Shown: positions 8,790-17,314 of the stretch, in pieces
Layout of the letters: every line of letters starts with the position of its first letter
Position numbering within the stretch: the stretch's first letter is position 1
From: Selenomonas sp. AE3005
Lineage (GTDB): Bacteria > Bacillota > Negativicutes > Selenomonadales > Selenomonadaceae
DNA length: 64,000 bases
Assembly: GCF_000686945.1 (NCBI RefSeq)
Contig: NZ_JMME01000005.1
Span: forward strand, 62,001-126,000
Direction of reading: 5' to 3'
Notes under the pieces: generated by a model
What the model was told of the DNA's origin: nothing
Database searches by the model: none
Seen by the model: the letters and a program-made list of their open reading frames with translations, nothing else
Made by a program: the position numbers and the translations under genes

Positions 8790-9584
8790 TTGTTACTGGT
8801 TTTAGATATTGGCAATAGTAACATTGTCATGGGGACTTACGAAGGCAAAAAACTGATGAAACATTGGCGTATTTCTACGGACCGGCAAAAGACCGGCGAT
8901 GAGTACGGTATGCTGATGAATGACTTGTTCCGCTATCAGGGAATCAGCATGAATGATATTCATGCCATTATCATTTCTTCCGTTGTGCCGCCCCTGGTGG
9001 TGCCTATGGTGAAGATGTGTGAGCGTTATTTCCATTTGAAACCATTGGTGGTAGGCCCCGGTATCAAGACGGGGATAAAGCTGCATTATGAAAATCCCCG
9101 GGCTATCGGTGCTGACCGTATTGTCAATGTAGTGGGGGCTTATGAACAGTATGGCGGCCCGCTGATTGTCATCGATATCGGCACGGCGACGACTTATGAT
9201 GTAGTGGGTGCTGATGGCGATTTCATGGGCGGCGTTATCGCCCCGGGTATTGGCACGAGTGCCGACGCCCTGTTCCAGACGGCGGCGCAGCTGCCCCGTA
9301 TTGAGCTGGTACCGCCCAAGCAGATTATCTGCCGCAACACTATTCAGGGTATGCAGGCCGGGATTATTTTTGGCTATGTAGGGCAGATTGATGAAATCGT
9401 CCGCCGTATCAAGACCGAATTTGGGCAGGAAATGCAGGTTATCGCCACGGGCGGCCTGGCACGTATGATTGCCAAGGAATCCGCTACCATCGATAAGGTT
9501 GACCACTTCCTGACGCTGACAGGCCTGCAGGCGCTCTACGAGCGCAATGCCGACAAGCGGGACGGCGCAGAACGCAATTCATAA
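8790..9584 (+). CDS. coaX: Type III pantothenate kinase
   Basis: A 264-residue protein of the ASKHA fold, starting at TTG after AGGAGG. The phosphate-1 motif LDIGNSNIVMG is at the N-terminus, GADRIVNVVGA near residue 110, and VIDIGTATTYD near residue 126. It phosphorylates pantothenate, the first step of coenzyme A synthesis. Unlike type I and II enzymes, members of this family need a monovalent cation and are not inhibited by CoA. It lies between birA and dusB in what looks like one transcription unit (21- and 15-base gaps), a grouping common in Firmicutes. Confidence 0.96.
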   Translation: MLLVLDIGNSNIVMGTYEGKKLMKHWRISTDRQKTGDEYGMLMNDLFRYQGISMNDIHAIIISSVVPPLVVPMVKMCERYFHLKPLVVGPGIKTGIKLHYENPRAIGADRIVNVVGAYEQYGGPLIVIDIGTATTYDVVGADGDFMGGVIAPGIGTSADALFQTAAQLPRIELVPPKQIICRNTIQGMQAGIIFGYVGQIDEIVRRIKTEFGQEMQVIATGGLARMIAKESATIDKVDHFLTLTGLQALYERNADKRDGAERNS

Positions 9585-9599
9585 GGAAAAAAAGCAAGT

Positions 9600-10574
9600 A
9601 TGAAAATCGGAAAATATTCTTTTAGTGAGCCCGTGTTTTTGGCACCGATGGCCGGTGTCACTGACACGGCTTACCGCATTATTGCCCATGATATGGGCTG
9701 TCCGCTCTGCTATGCGGAAATGGTCAGCTCGCAGGGCATTCACTTCCGCAATGAGCGGACGCTGTCCATGCTGGCCTCGGAGCCGGGGGAACGACCGCTG
9801 GCCATGCAGATTTTTGCCAATTCCCCGGAAATGGCGGCCGAGGCTGCCAGCTATGTGGAAGAACTCGGGACGGCTGATATCCTGGATTTCAATATGGGCT
9901 GTCCGGCACCGAAAATCGTCAAAAACGGGGAAGGTTCGGCTTTAATGCTGGCTCCCGATAAGGTTTATGAAATATTGTCTGCTATCCGCAAGGCGGTGAA
10001 AATGCCGTTTACCGTGAAGATGCGCAAGGGCTGGGACGACCAGCATGTCAATGTACTCGAAATTGCTAAAATTGCCGAGGCGGCCGGCGTCGATGCCATC
10101 GCTGTGCACGGCCGTACTCGTGAGCAGTTTTACAGCGGACAGGCTGACTGGCAGATAATCGCCGAGGTAAAAAAAGCCGTGAAGGTGCCCGTCATTGCCA
10201 ACGGTGATGTGCGCACCTGCAAGGATTTACAGCGTATCATGGATACCACCGGCGCGGACGGGGTTATGATTGGCCGCGGCGCGCAGGGCAATCCCTGGAT
10301 TTTTAAGCAGCTGACGCATTACCTGCGCACGGGCGAAGTCCTGCCGCCACCGACGCTGCAGGAACGGGCGGCCGTCATTGTGCGCCATTTGGATTTGCTC
10401 CTGAAATACAAGGGGGATTATATCGGCCCCCGGGAAATGCGCAAGCATGCGACCTGGTATACCAGAGGTATCACCCACGGCGCGATTTTACGTGATAAAT
10501 TCAATCGGGCGGAAAAGCGTGAGGACTTTATCGCCATTTTAAATGAATATTTCAATCTGGATATGGAGGCATAG
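9600..10574 (+). CDS. dusB: tRNA-dihydrouridine synthase
   Basis: A 324-residue TIM-barrel flavoenzyme. APMAGVTDTAYR is the N-terminal FMN-binding signature. FNMGCPAPKIVKNGEGSAL holds the catalytic cysteine. HGRTREQFYSG and ANGDVRT, then DGVMIGRGAQGNPW, form the FMN phosphate site. It reduces specific uridines in the D-loop of tRNA using NADPH. The gene follows coaX closely and ends 3 bases before the next start, so it is cotranscribed. Confidence 0.95.
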   Translation: MKIGKYSFSEPVFLAPMAGVTDTAYRIIAHDMGCPLCYAEMVSSQGIHFRNERTLSMLASEPGERPLAMQIFANSPEMAAEAASYVEELGTADILDFNMGCPAPKIVKNGEGSALMLAPDKVYEILSAIRKAVKMPFTVKMRKGWDDQHVNVLEIAKIAEAAGVDAIAVHGRTREQFYSGQADWQIIAEVKKAVKVPVIANGDVRTCKDLQRIMDTTGADGVMIGRGAQGNPWIFKQLTHYLRTGEVLPPPTLQERAAVIVRHLDLLLKYKGDYIGPREMRKHATWYTRGITHGAILRDKFNRAEKREDFIAILNEYFNLDMEA

Positions 10575-10577
10575 AAG

Positions 10578-11966
10578 ATGAGTGACGAGAAAAAAACTTC
10601 TCTGTGGAATCAATATACTGAGGCCGAAAAAGCCGAGCTGGAAGAATTAAATGCCGGCTATCGTGAGTTCCTGACCAACTGCAAAACGGAACGGGAAAGT
10701 GTCAAAGAGGCGGTAAAGCAGGCTGAGGCTGCCGGCTATCGCAATCTGACGGCGGTCATCAAGAACGGTGAAACGCTCAAGGCCGGGGACAAGGTCTATG
10801 CCGTCAATATGGAAAAGGCGCTTGTGCTCTTCAATATCGGTACGGAACCGCTGGAACAGGGCATGAATATCCTGGGCGCTCATATTGACACCTGCCGTCT
10901 GGACGTGAAACAGAATCCGCTTTATGAGGAAGGCGGCCTGGCTTATCTTGATACTCATTATTATGGCGGTATCAAGAAGTATCAGTGGGTAACGCTGCCC
11001 TTGGCCCTGCATGGCGTGGTGGCCAAGAAGGACGGCACGGTCGTAGAAATCTGCATTGGCGAAGAGGATAATGACCCGGTATTCTGCGTTACTGACCTGC
11101 TGATTCACCTCTCGCAGGAACAGATGAAGAAAAATGCCGCCAAGGTTATCGAAGGGGAAAGCCTTGATATTCTGGTGGGCAATTATCCGCTGAAAAAAGA
11201 TGACAAGGAAAGCGTGAAGGACGGCGTCCTGCAGCTGATTAAAGATAAATATGATATTGAGGAAGATGACTTCCAGTCGGCAGAACTGACGCTCGTACCG
11301 GCTGGCAAAGCCCGGGAACTTGGCTTTGACCGCAGTATGATTATGGCCTATGGCCAGGACGACAGAGTCTGCTCTTATACCTCGCTGCGTGCGATGCTCG
11401 ATATGGAAAAGGTTCAGCGTACTTCCTGCTGCCTGCTGGTGGATAAGGAAGAAATCGGCAGTGTCGGGGCTACGGGTATGCAGTCCCGGTTCTTTGAAAA
11501 CACTGTGGCTGAGGTGATGAATGCCTGTGGCGTATATAGTGAACTGTCCCTGCGCCGCCTGCTGGCCAACAGCAAAATGCTCTCCTCTGACGTGTCAAGT
11601 GCCTATGACCCCCTCTATGCCAGCTCCTATGACAAGAAGAACGTGGCATACTTAGGCAAGGGCATGGTGTTCAACAAATTCACCGGCGCCCGTGGCAAGT
11701 CCGGTTCCAATGATGCCAATGCCGAGTACCTCGGGGAACTGCGTGCCATGATGGATAAGCACAATGTCCACTATCAGCTGGCCGAACTGGGCAAGGTTGA
11801 TTTAGGCGGTGGCGGTACCATTGCCTATATCATGAGCCTCTACGGCATGCAGGTCATCGACAGCGGTGTGGGCGTAATGAGCATGCACGCTCCGTGGGAA
11901 GTGACCAGTAAGATTGATGTGTATGAGGTCAAGAAAGGGTATATGGCGTTCCTCACAGAGGCATAA
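10578..11966 (+). CDS. M18-family aminopeptidase
   Basis: A 462-residue metallopeptidase. GAHIDTCRLDVKQNPL carries the first zinc ligand, VDKEEIGSVGATG the catalytic glutamates, and the C-terminal GVMSMHAPWEV the last histidine ligand. The layout and length match the M18 (aspartyl aminopeptidase/LAP4) family, which forms large cytosolic tetrahedral complexes that trim N-terminal residues from peptides. Substrate preference cannot be read from sequence. It ends the birA-coaX-dusB unit. No clear terminator follows; the 608-bp repeat element begins 12 bases after its stop. Confidence 0.93.
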   Translation: MSDEKKTSLWNQYTEAEKAELEELNAGYREFLTNCKTERESVKEAVKQAEAAGYRNLTAVIKNGETLKAGDKVYAVNMEKALVLFNIGTEPLEQGMNILGAHIDTCRLDVKQNPLYEEGGLAYLDTHYYGGIKKYQWVTLPLALHGVVAKKDGTVVEICIGEEDNDPVFCVTDLLIHLSQEQMKKNAAKVIEGESLDILVGNYPLKKDDKESVKDGVLQLIKDKYDIEEDDFQSAELTLVPAGKARELGFDRSMIMAYGQDDRVCSYTSLRAMLDMEKVQRTSCCLLVDKEEIGSVGATGMQSRFFENTVAEVMNACGVYSELSLRRLLANSKMLSSDVSSAYDPLYASSYDKKNVAYLGKGMVFNKFTGARGKSGSNDANAEYLGELRAMMDKHNVHYQLAELGKVDLGGGGTIAYIMSLYGMQVIDSGVGVMSMHAPWEVTSKIDVYEVKKGYMAFLTEA

Positions 11967-11978
11967 AGACACATATAC

Positions 11979-12586
11979 AAATTGGAGTTTGACGGTCAAT
12001 ACGTGCTGAAATATTTTTGTTACAGCTCAGTCGGGCGGAGGTGGTAATACTTTTCGCTGTTGCACTGAATGGCCCACTAGCAAACGACAGCACTTTTTAG
12101 CTACCTTGCGCCGGGCAGGCCAGCGGCGCGATTATTCATCTCAATATCCAGGGGGCTGTTGTTTGTGGGCCAGTCCTCACTGCGTTCGGACAGTCGTTCC
12201 ACTGCGAAAAGCATCACCACCTCCGCCCTAAGCAACGTCCATATAAAACGACTTTTTCGCAGTGACAGGTAACAAGCACATCGATGTTCTTGTAACGGGA
12301 GAACGAGTTCGTGGCAATTGTTCAGACCGTTTGTGGGGGCGAACGGGGGAGTGATTTTTATGCGAGGAGCGACCGCCTGAGCGCAGCGAAGGCCGGCACA
12401 CTGTAGTACGCAGCTAAGCAACTACGCTGAAAGGAGCGCCGTTGGCCTGCCCGGCGCAGGTAACTGGACAGCTATCTTTTTCGAGGTGTGTCGTTTAGCG
12501 GGGGCAGAAAAATTACTCCCCCGTGAACCCCGGGCACGTATTAACGGGATACTTTTAAGAACGAATTGACCGACAAACTGCAATAT
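11979..12586. mobile_element. MITE-like palindromic element, copy 1 (about 608 bp)
   Basis: Terminal inverted repeats of 22 bp match at 19 positions (11979-12000 against 12565-12586). The interior aligns in the same orientation with 34510-35116, including 78 identical bases at 12156-12233. Strong internal complementarity is present: 12033-12045 with 12216-12228; 12108-12129 with 12436-12457 (21 of 22 paired plus one G-T); 12341-12359 with 12508-12528; and 12072-12079 with 12489-12496. A local palindrome lies at 12271-12292. Some of these pairings cross, so a pseudoknot or alternative folds are implied. The open frames here are on the wrong side of coding statistics and carry no motifs. It fills the gap between the aminopeptidase gene and the deoD terminator. 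Confidence 0.72.
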
Positions 12587-12587
12587 G

Positions 12588-12648
12588 CAAAAAAGCCCGG
12601 CAATACCATTCTTAGCGTTTGACGCCAAGAATGGTATTGCCGGGCTTT
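12588..12648 (-). terminator. deoD terminator
   Basis: A long hairpin with arms of about 25 bases (AAAGCCCGGCAATACC and onward, pairing with its complement ending at 12648) is followed on the minus strand by TTTTTT. The repeat element ends immediately beside it. Confidence 0.9.
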
Positions 12649-12683
12649 ATAGTTTTGCCGGAAAGCGAATCAGCCAGCGAGAA

Positions 12684-13394
12684 TTAGTCTTCGATAGCGG
12701 TTTCGAGGGCAATCTTAATCATGTCGTTGAAGGTCGTCTGACGTTCTTCAGCAGAGCAAGCCTCGCCGGTCAGGAGATGGTCGCTGACGGTGAAGAGGGC
12801 CAGAGCCTGTACATGAGCCTCAGCAGCCAGCGTATAGAGAGCTGCAGCCTCCATTTCAACAGCGAGAATGCCGTATTTACGCAGCTTTTCACTGTCGATT
12901 TCTTCATCATAGAAACGGTCAACGGAGATAATGTTGCCGACCGTTGCTTTGAGGTTTAACTTTTTCGTGTTGGCAACGGCCTTGGACAGCAGGTCGTAGT
13001 CAGCGATGGGGCAGTAGTTGATGCTGCCGCCGAAGATGTTGCGGATCATGGAAGAATCCGTGCTGGCTGCCTGAGCAATGAGGACGTCACGGAGTTTTAC
13101 ATCGGGATGCATACCACCGCAGGTACCTACGCGGAACAGCTTTTTGCAACCAAAGCTGTGAATGAGTTCATGAGTGTAGATGGAGATGGAAGGCATGCCC
13201 ATGCCGGTGCCCTGTACGGAAACAGGAACGCCTTTATATTTACCAGTGAAACCTAAGATATTGCGTACAGACGTGTACTGCTTTACATCATCGAGGAAAT
13301 TTTCAGCGATGAACTTAGCCCGGAGGGGGTCACCGGGGAGCAGGATGCGTTCTGCGATATCGCCTTTTTCAGCGCCAATATGAGGAGTTGCCAT
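12684..13394 (-). CDS. deoD: Purine nucleoside phosphorylase (DeoD type)
   Basis: A 236-residue protein of usual length for the hexameric NP-I family. [23 protein letters not shown] is the N-terminal phosphate-site signature (a 20-residue part is diagnostic). [26 protein letters not shown] and the catalytic SDH ([10 protein letters not shown]) are all present. It cleaves purine ribo- and deoxyribonucleosides with phosphate, releasing the base for salvage. It is monocistronic on the minus strand with its own terminator. The 240 bases between it and ridA hold the divergent promoters; I see no clear operator there. Confidence 0.96.
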   Translation of the reverse strand: MATPHIGAEKGDIAERILLPGDPLRAKFIAENFLDDVKQYTSVRNILGFTGKYKGVPVSVQGTGMGMPSISIYTHELIHSFGCKKLFRVGTCGGMHPDVKLRDVLIAQAASTDSSMIRNIFGGSINYCPIADYDLLSKAVANTKKLNLKATVGNIISVDRFYDEEIDSEKLRKYGILAVEMEAAALYTLAAEAHVQALALFTVSDHLLTGEACSAEERQTTFNDMIKIALETAIED

Positions 13395-13634
13395 GTTTAA
13401 TTCCTTCTTTCTGTGAAATAAATTCTAAACGATACATTTATTATATGAAAAAATAACAAATAAGAAAAGGCCATTTGTCCGTTAATTTAAAAAGTCTGTG
13501 GCGGTACAGCGATTTGCTGTCGGGGATATTACATGCCTGCCGGCGGAGAAATCTTGTAACATTTCAGTTGTTGGAGTAAAATAAATAAGGTACAGTAATT
13601 ATAGTATGCACTTTCATTATGAGGAGGAATTATC

Positions 13635-14009
13635 ATGCAGGTCATTCATACCGATAAGGCTCCGGCTGCAGTAGGGCCCTATAGCCAGGCTGTTAAGGCA
13701 GGCAATACCTTATACCTTTCCGGGCAGATTGCCATCAATCCGGCTGAGGGGAAAATTGTCGCTGTGACTATTGAGGAGCAGGCTGAGCAGTGCTGCCGGA
13801 ATATCGAGGCTGTGCTGGCAGCTGCCGGTACAGATATGAGCAAGGTTGTTAAGACAACCTGCTTTTTAGCAGAGATTGCTGATTTTAAAGCGTTTAACGA
13901 AGTTTATGCCAAACATTTCATCAGCAAACCTGCTAGGAGCTGTGTGGCGGTAAAAGACCTGCCGGCTGGGGCCTTGTGTGAAATTGAGGCCATTGTGGTA
14001 ATGGAATAA
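13635..14009 (+). CDS. ridA: Reactive enamine/imine deaminase RidA
   Basis: A 124-residue YjgF/YER057c/UK114 protein. IHTDKAPAAVGPYSQAVKAG at the start, LSGQIAINP, and RSCVAVKDLPAGALCEIEAI at the end carry the conserved arginine and glutamate of the active cleft between trimer subunits. RidA hydrolyses 2-aminoacrylate and related imines released by PLP enzymes, protecting the cell. A perfect GAGGAGG precedes the ATG. It lies alone between deoD (divergent) and the potassium genes. Confidence 0.95.
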   Translation: MQVIHTDKAPAAVGPYSQAVKAGNTLYLSGQIAINPAEGKIVAVTIEEQAEQCCRNIEAVLAAAGTDMSKVVKTTCFLAEIADFKAFNEVYAKHFISKPARSCVAVKDLPAGALCEIEAIVVME

Positions 14010-14017
14010 AATTTTTA

Positions 14018-14046
14018 CGGCAGGTGATTTACGAAATCACCTGCCG
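14018..14046 (+). terminator. Hairpin after ridA, weak terminator
   Basis: CGGCAGGTGATTT and its complement form a 13-bp stem with a 3-base loop eight bases after the ridA stop. No T-run follows, so it may be only a partial terminator or an mRNA-stabilising hairpin. Confidence 0.5.
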
Positions 14047-14083
14047 TTCGCGATTCTAAAAGATATTTAAGGGGGATTGAGGG

Positions 14084-15442
14084 ATGAAAAGAGGGGCTGA
14101 TATCAGAGCCCAGCAAAAATTTCGGTTGAAACCTACGCAGACGATTATCCTCAGCTTTGTGCTGATGATTGGCCTGGGAACCTTCCTGCTGATGCTGCCG
14201 GTCAGTACAGTAAGCGGCGAGGGCCTGCCGACCATGGACGCCTTGTTTGTGTCCACATCAGCGTCCTGCGTTACAGGCCTGACGGTAGTCGATGCCAAGA
14301 ACGAGCTGAGTTTCTTTGGCAAGTGTGTCCTGCTCATGCTGATACAGGTGGGCGGCCTGGGGATTATGACCTTGGCCACGATGGCTGCGCATACGATGGG
14401 CTATCGTTTTCAGCTGAAACAAAGCCTGATTTTACAGGAGTCCCTGAATCAGAGCGGCCGGGCCGGCTTATTTGATTTAATCCGCCGGGTGATTTTATAC
14501 ACGCTGGCGATAGAGGGCTTTTTTGCGCTGGTGTTGACATGTCATTTTTATCCGGAATTCGGCTGGTGGCAGGCCCTGGGGTATGGGATTTTTCATGCGG
14601 TGTCGGCCTTTTGCAATGCCGGCTTTGACCTGTTTGGCAATTATGACAGTCTGTGCGGCCGGCCTGACGATATTTTCCTCCTGGCCGGTATAGGCCTGCC
14701 AATTATTTTAGGCGGTATTGGTTTTACGGTCATTTATGATGTGCTGCATTGTAAAAGCTGGCGCAAGTATTCGCTGCATACCAAAATCGTACTCGTCAGC
14801 AATACGCTGCTGCTGGTACTGGGGACGGCGTTGATTTTTGCCGTGGAAACGGGCAATGACAAAACGATAGGGACTATGCCCGTGGGGCAACAGGTGGCGC
14901 ATGCGGCTTTTATGTCGATTTCCTGCCGGACGGCCGGTTTTAACAGTTTTGACCTGGCACAGTCCATGCAGATTACGCAGCTGGTGATGATTATCCTGAT
15001 GTTTATCGGGGCGTCGCCCTTGTCCACCGGCGGCGGTATCAAGAGCACGACCTTTTTCGTCATTTTGCGCTCCGTATGGGCGGTGTTCCGTGGGGAAAGT
15101 GAGCTGACGGTCTTTGGGAGGGCTATCTCCAAGGACCTGCGTGACCAGGCTTTTGCCATTTTTACCATCGGTACTATTTGGGTAGTCAGCATGGGTATGA
15201 TACTTTCGGCCATTGATGGCGAAGTGCACGACCTGGAAGAAGTAATCTTTGAAACGGTATCGGCTTTTGGCACCGTGGGCATGGGGATAGGTATTACCCT
15301 GAACTGGAATGACTGGGGCAAGGGACTTTTGGCCCTGACTATGCTGCTGGGGCGCGTGGGGATTATGACATTCCTGCTGGCCTTCATCAAGCAGAAGAAT
15401 TCCACCATCAAACACCCGGAAGAAAATATCATGATTGGATAA
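14084..15442 (+). CDS. ktrB: Potassium uptake channel subunit (TrkH/KtrB family)
   Basis: A 452-residue membrane protein with four pore repeats. The selectivity-filter positions are visible as SCVTGLTV, FCNAGFD, CRTAGFN and FGTVGMG, each with the expected glycine. It conducts K+ inward (sometimes with Na+) as a dimer on a ring of the RCK protein encoded next. The length is closer to KtrB (about 450) than to TrkH (about 480), and the partner has a single RCK unit, so I name it KtrB. The RCK gene starts 12 bases downstream. Confidence 0.92.
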   Translation: MKRGADIRAQQKFRLKPTQTIILSFVLMIGLGTFLLMLPVSTVSGEGLPTMDALFVSTSASCVTGLTVVDAKNELSFFGKCVLLMLIQVGGLGIMTLATMAAHTMGYRFQLKQSLILQESLNQSGRAGLFDLIRRVILYTLAIEGFFALVLTCHFYPEFGWWQALGYGIFHAVSAFCNAGFDLFGNYDSLCGRPDDIFLLAGIGLPIILGGIGFTVIYDVLHCKSWRKYSLHTKIVLVSNTLLLVLGTALIFAVETGNDKTIGTMPVGQQVAHAAFMSISCRTAGFNSFDLAQSMQITQLVMIILMFIGASPLSTGGGIKSTTFFVILRSVWAVFRGESELTVFGRAISKDLRDQAFAIFTIGTIWVVSMGMILSAIDGEVHDLEEVIFETVSAFGTVGMGIGITLNWNDWGKGLLALTMLLGRVGIMTFLLAFIKQKNSTIKHPEENIMIG

Positions 15443-15454
15443 GGAAGGGATTTT

Positions 15455-16111
15455 ATGGCAAGCAAACGGCAATTTGCAGTTTTGGGGCTCGGACGCTTTG
15501 GTATAAGCGCTGCCCTGACGTTGGAAAATATGGGCTATGAGGTGTTGGGGGCGGATATGGATACCAACGTAGTAGCCAACCTGTCAGAAGAACTTTCACA
15601 GGTGGTCAGTTTTGATATGCGTGACGCCCGCGCCATGGACCAGGTGGGAATTGGCAGCTTTGATACGGTTATCATCGCCTCGAAAAATCTGGAGGCCAGT
15701 CTGATGGCGACTATGCTCTGTAAAGAGCGGCAGGTGCCGGAAATCGTGGTCAAGGCGATTGACGAACGCCATGCTGAAATGGCCCGGAGCCTGGGCGCGA
15801 CCAAGGTTATTTTTTCTGAGCGTGATATGGCCAAACGCACGGTGATGCACCTGGTATCGGATAATGCCGTGGATTACATTGATATCGACGCCAACATAAA
15901 AGTCATAAAAGTCGTGACGCCCAAGGCCCTGGTGGGGAAAAATCTGCTGGAGGCAGATCTGCGCAAGCAGTTTAATGTGGTGGTCATTGCTATCAGGCAT
16001 GGCAGTGAAGTTTTTGTAACACCATCACCGACGTATAGATTTGCGGCTGCGGACTGTCTTTATATAATAGGTACAGAGGCCTCCCTGGCAAGTTTTGAAC
16101 AGAGCTTTTGA
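15455..16111 (+). CDS. ktrA: Potassium channel regulatory subunit (RCK, KtrA)
   Basis: A 218-residue cytosolic protein. FAVLGLGRFG is the Rossmann nucleotide-binding loop, followed by the acidic residue at the end of strand 2 (ADMD). The TrkA-C domain occupies the last 80 residues (NIKVIKVVTPKALVGKNLLE). The single-unit length is typical of KtrA. Octameric rings gate KtrB according to ATP/ADP and c-di-AMP. It is cotranscribed with ktrB. The heat-shock promoter begins 20 bases after its stop. Confidence 0.94.
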   Translation: MASKRQFAVLGLGRFGISAALTLENMGYEVLGADMDTNVVANLSEELSQVVSFDMRDARAMDQVGIGSFDTVIIASKNLEASLMATMLCKERQVPEIVVKAIDERHAEMARSLGATKVIFSERDMAKRTVMHLVSDNAVDYIDIDANIKVIKVVTPKALVGKNLLEADLRKQFNVVVIAIRHGSEVFVTPSPTYRFAAADCLYIIGTEASLASFEQSF

Positions 16112-16130
16112 CTTTTTGCCTTTTTATCTC

Positions 16131-16159
16131 TTGACTTTTTGTTTTATTCGCGGTATCAT
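16131..16159 (+). promoter_or_regulatory. Sigma-A promoter of the hrcA-dnaK operon
   Basis: TTGACT (16131-16136), 17 bases, TATCAT (16154-16159). Transcription would start near 16166, just before the CIRCE repeat. Confidence 0.85.
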
Positions 16160-16174
16160 GCTTATAGATTGAAA

Positions 16175-16201
16175 TTAGCACTCACTATTTCAGAGTGCTA
16201 A
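16175..16201 (+). promoter_or_regulatory. CIRCE operator (HrcA binding site)
   Basis: TTAGCACTC, 9 bases, GAGTGCTAA: an exact match to the CIRCE consensus. HrcA binds it and represses the heat-shock operon at normal temperature, with GroEL helping HrcA to stay active. It lies in the 5' leader, 26 bases before the hrcA start. Confidence 0.97.
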
Positions 16202-16227
16202 CAGCGATACCTGAAAGGGGGGAGCAG

Positions 16228-17262
16228 ATGGCAGGCGAGTTAGACGAACGCAAACAGCGTGTGCTAAAGGCCGTTATCGATGATTATATCGAATCGGCAG
16301 AGCCTGTAGGCTCCCGGACGCTGGCCCGCAAGTATGATTTGGGAGTGAGTCCGGCCACTATCCGCAATGAAATGGCGGATTTGGAAATGCTGGGGTATTT
16401 GCAGCATCTGCATACCTCATCGGGCAGAGTTCCTTCATCGAAGGGCTATCGGTTTTATGTGGACGGTCTTATTCCGCCGCAGCCGGTCAGCGATGAGGAA
16501 AAGGCCATCATTGACCGCTGGTATAAAACCAGAGTCAAACGCATTGAGCAGGTCTTTGAGGAAACGGCGAAAATTATTTCTGCCGTGACGAAAAATGTTT
16601 CGCTGGTGCTGGCACCACAGATGACGCAGGCGCAGTTCCGCTGCCTGCAGTTCCTGCCCTTAGACGACAGGCGCGTGATTACGGTTTTGATGACTGATGC
16701 CGGTTTCATCGAGAACAAAATCATGGAAATGCCTGACGGGGCGGTTTTTGAAGACTTTCAGCGCCTGGCGGCGGTGATTAATAAGAATCTGACCGGTCAT
16801 ACGCTTAAGTCCATTGAACACCATTCCCTGGCGGAAATCCGTGATGAAATCCGGGATGAGTCGTTGTATGAATCGGCTCTGGCCATCATTCAGCGCGCTT
16901 TGGATTCGGGCCGCCACGAACGGCTCTATCTGGGCGGTACCACACAGCTGCTCGAGCAGCCGGAGTTCCACGATGTGGAAAAGGTCAAGCATATCCTTAT
17001 GACGCTGGAAGAGGAAGAACTGATGAAGGATATCCTCCGCGCGCATATCGGTGATGGCCTTGAGGTCACCATCGGTCAGGAAAATGAGGACAGCCACTTC
17101 AAGGACAGCAGTATTATCACAGCGACCTATCATTTGGATGGTGAGCTGTTAGGTACTATTGCGGTGCTGGGACCTACCCGTATGGAATACGCCAAGGCTA
17201 TGAGCCTTTTGGAGTACATGAACAACAATTTAACCAATGTTATCAAACGCTTTCACTGGTAG
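16228..17262 (+). CDS. hrcA: Heat-inducible transcription repressor HrcA
   Basis: 344 residues from ATG 16228, chosen because AAGGGGGGAG precedes it; an earlier in-frame codon at 16195 lies inside the CIRCE repeat. The N-terminal winged helix (RVLKAVIDDYIESAEPVGSR, then YDLGVSPATIRNEMADLE) is diagnostic. A GAF-like dimerisation region and the conserved C-terminal GPTRMEYAKAMSLLEYM follow. It represses its own operon through CIRCE. First gene of hrcA-grpE-dnaK-dnaJ. Confidence 0.97.
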   Translation: MAGELDERKQRVLKAVIDDYIESAEPVGSRTLARKYDLGVSPATIRNEMADLEMLGYLQHLHTSSGRVPSSKGYRFYVDGLIPPQPVSDEEKAIIDRWYKTRVKRIEQVFEETAKIISAVTKNVSLVLAPQMTQAQFRCLQFLPLDDRRVITVLMTDAGFIENKIMEMPDGAVFEDFQRLAAVINKNLTGHTLKSIEHHSLAEIRDEIRDESLYESALAIIQRALDSGRHERLYLGGTTQLLEQPEFHDVEKVKHILMTLEEEELMKDILRAHIGDGLEVTIGQENEDSHFKDSSIITATYHLDGELLGTIAVLGPTRMEYAKAMSLLEYMNNNLTNVIKRFHW

Positions 17263-17314
17263 AATCTGGTGATTTAGCAAGAAATAATAAAAACCTTGGA
17301 AAGAGGTGAAGGAT

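Noticed and set aside
12101-12628. Two minus-strand open frames inside the first 608-bp element
   Set aside because: No ribosome-binding sites or motifs; the sequence is explained by the palindromic element, and the frame is not kept in copy 2.
13395-13634. Possible riboswitch upstream of ridA
   Set aside because: Only a short CTGTGGCGGTACAG-type stem is visible, with no pattern of a known class.
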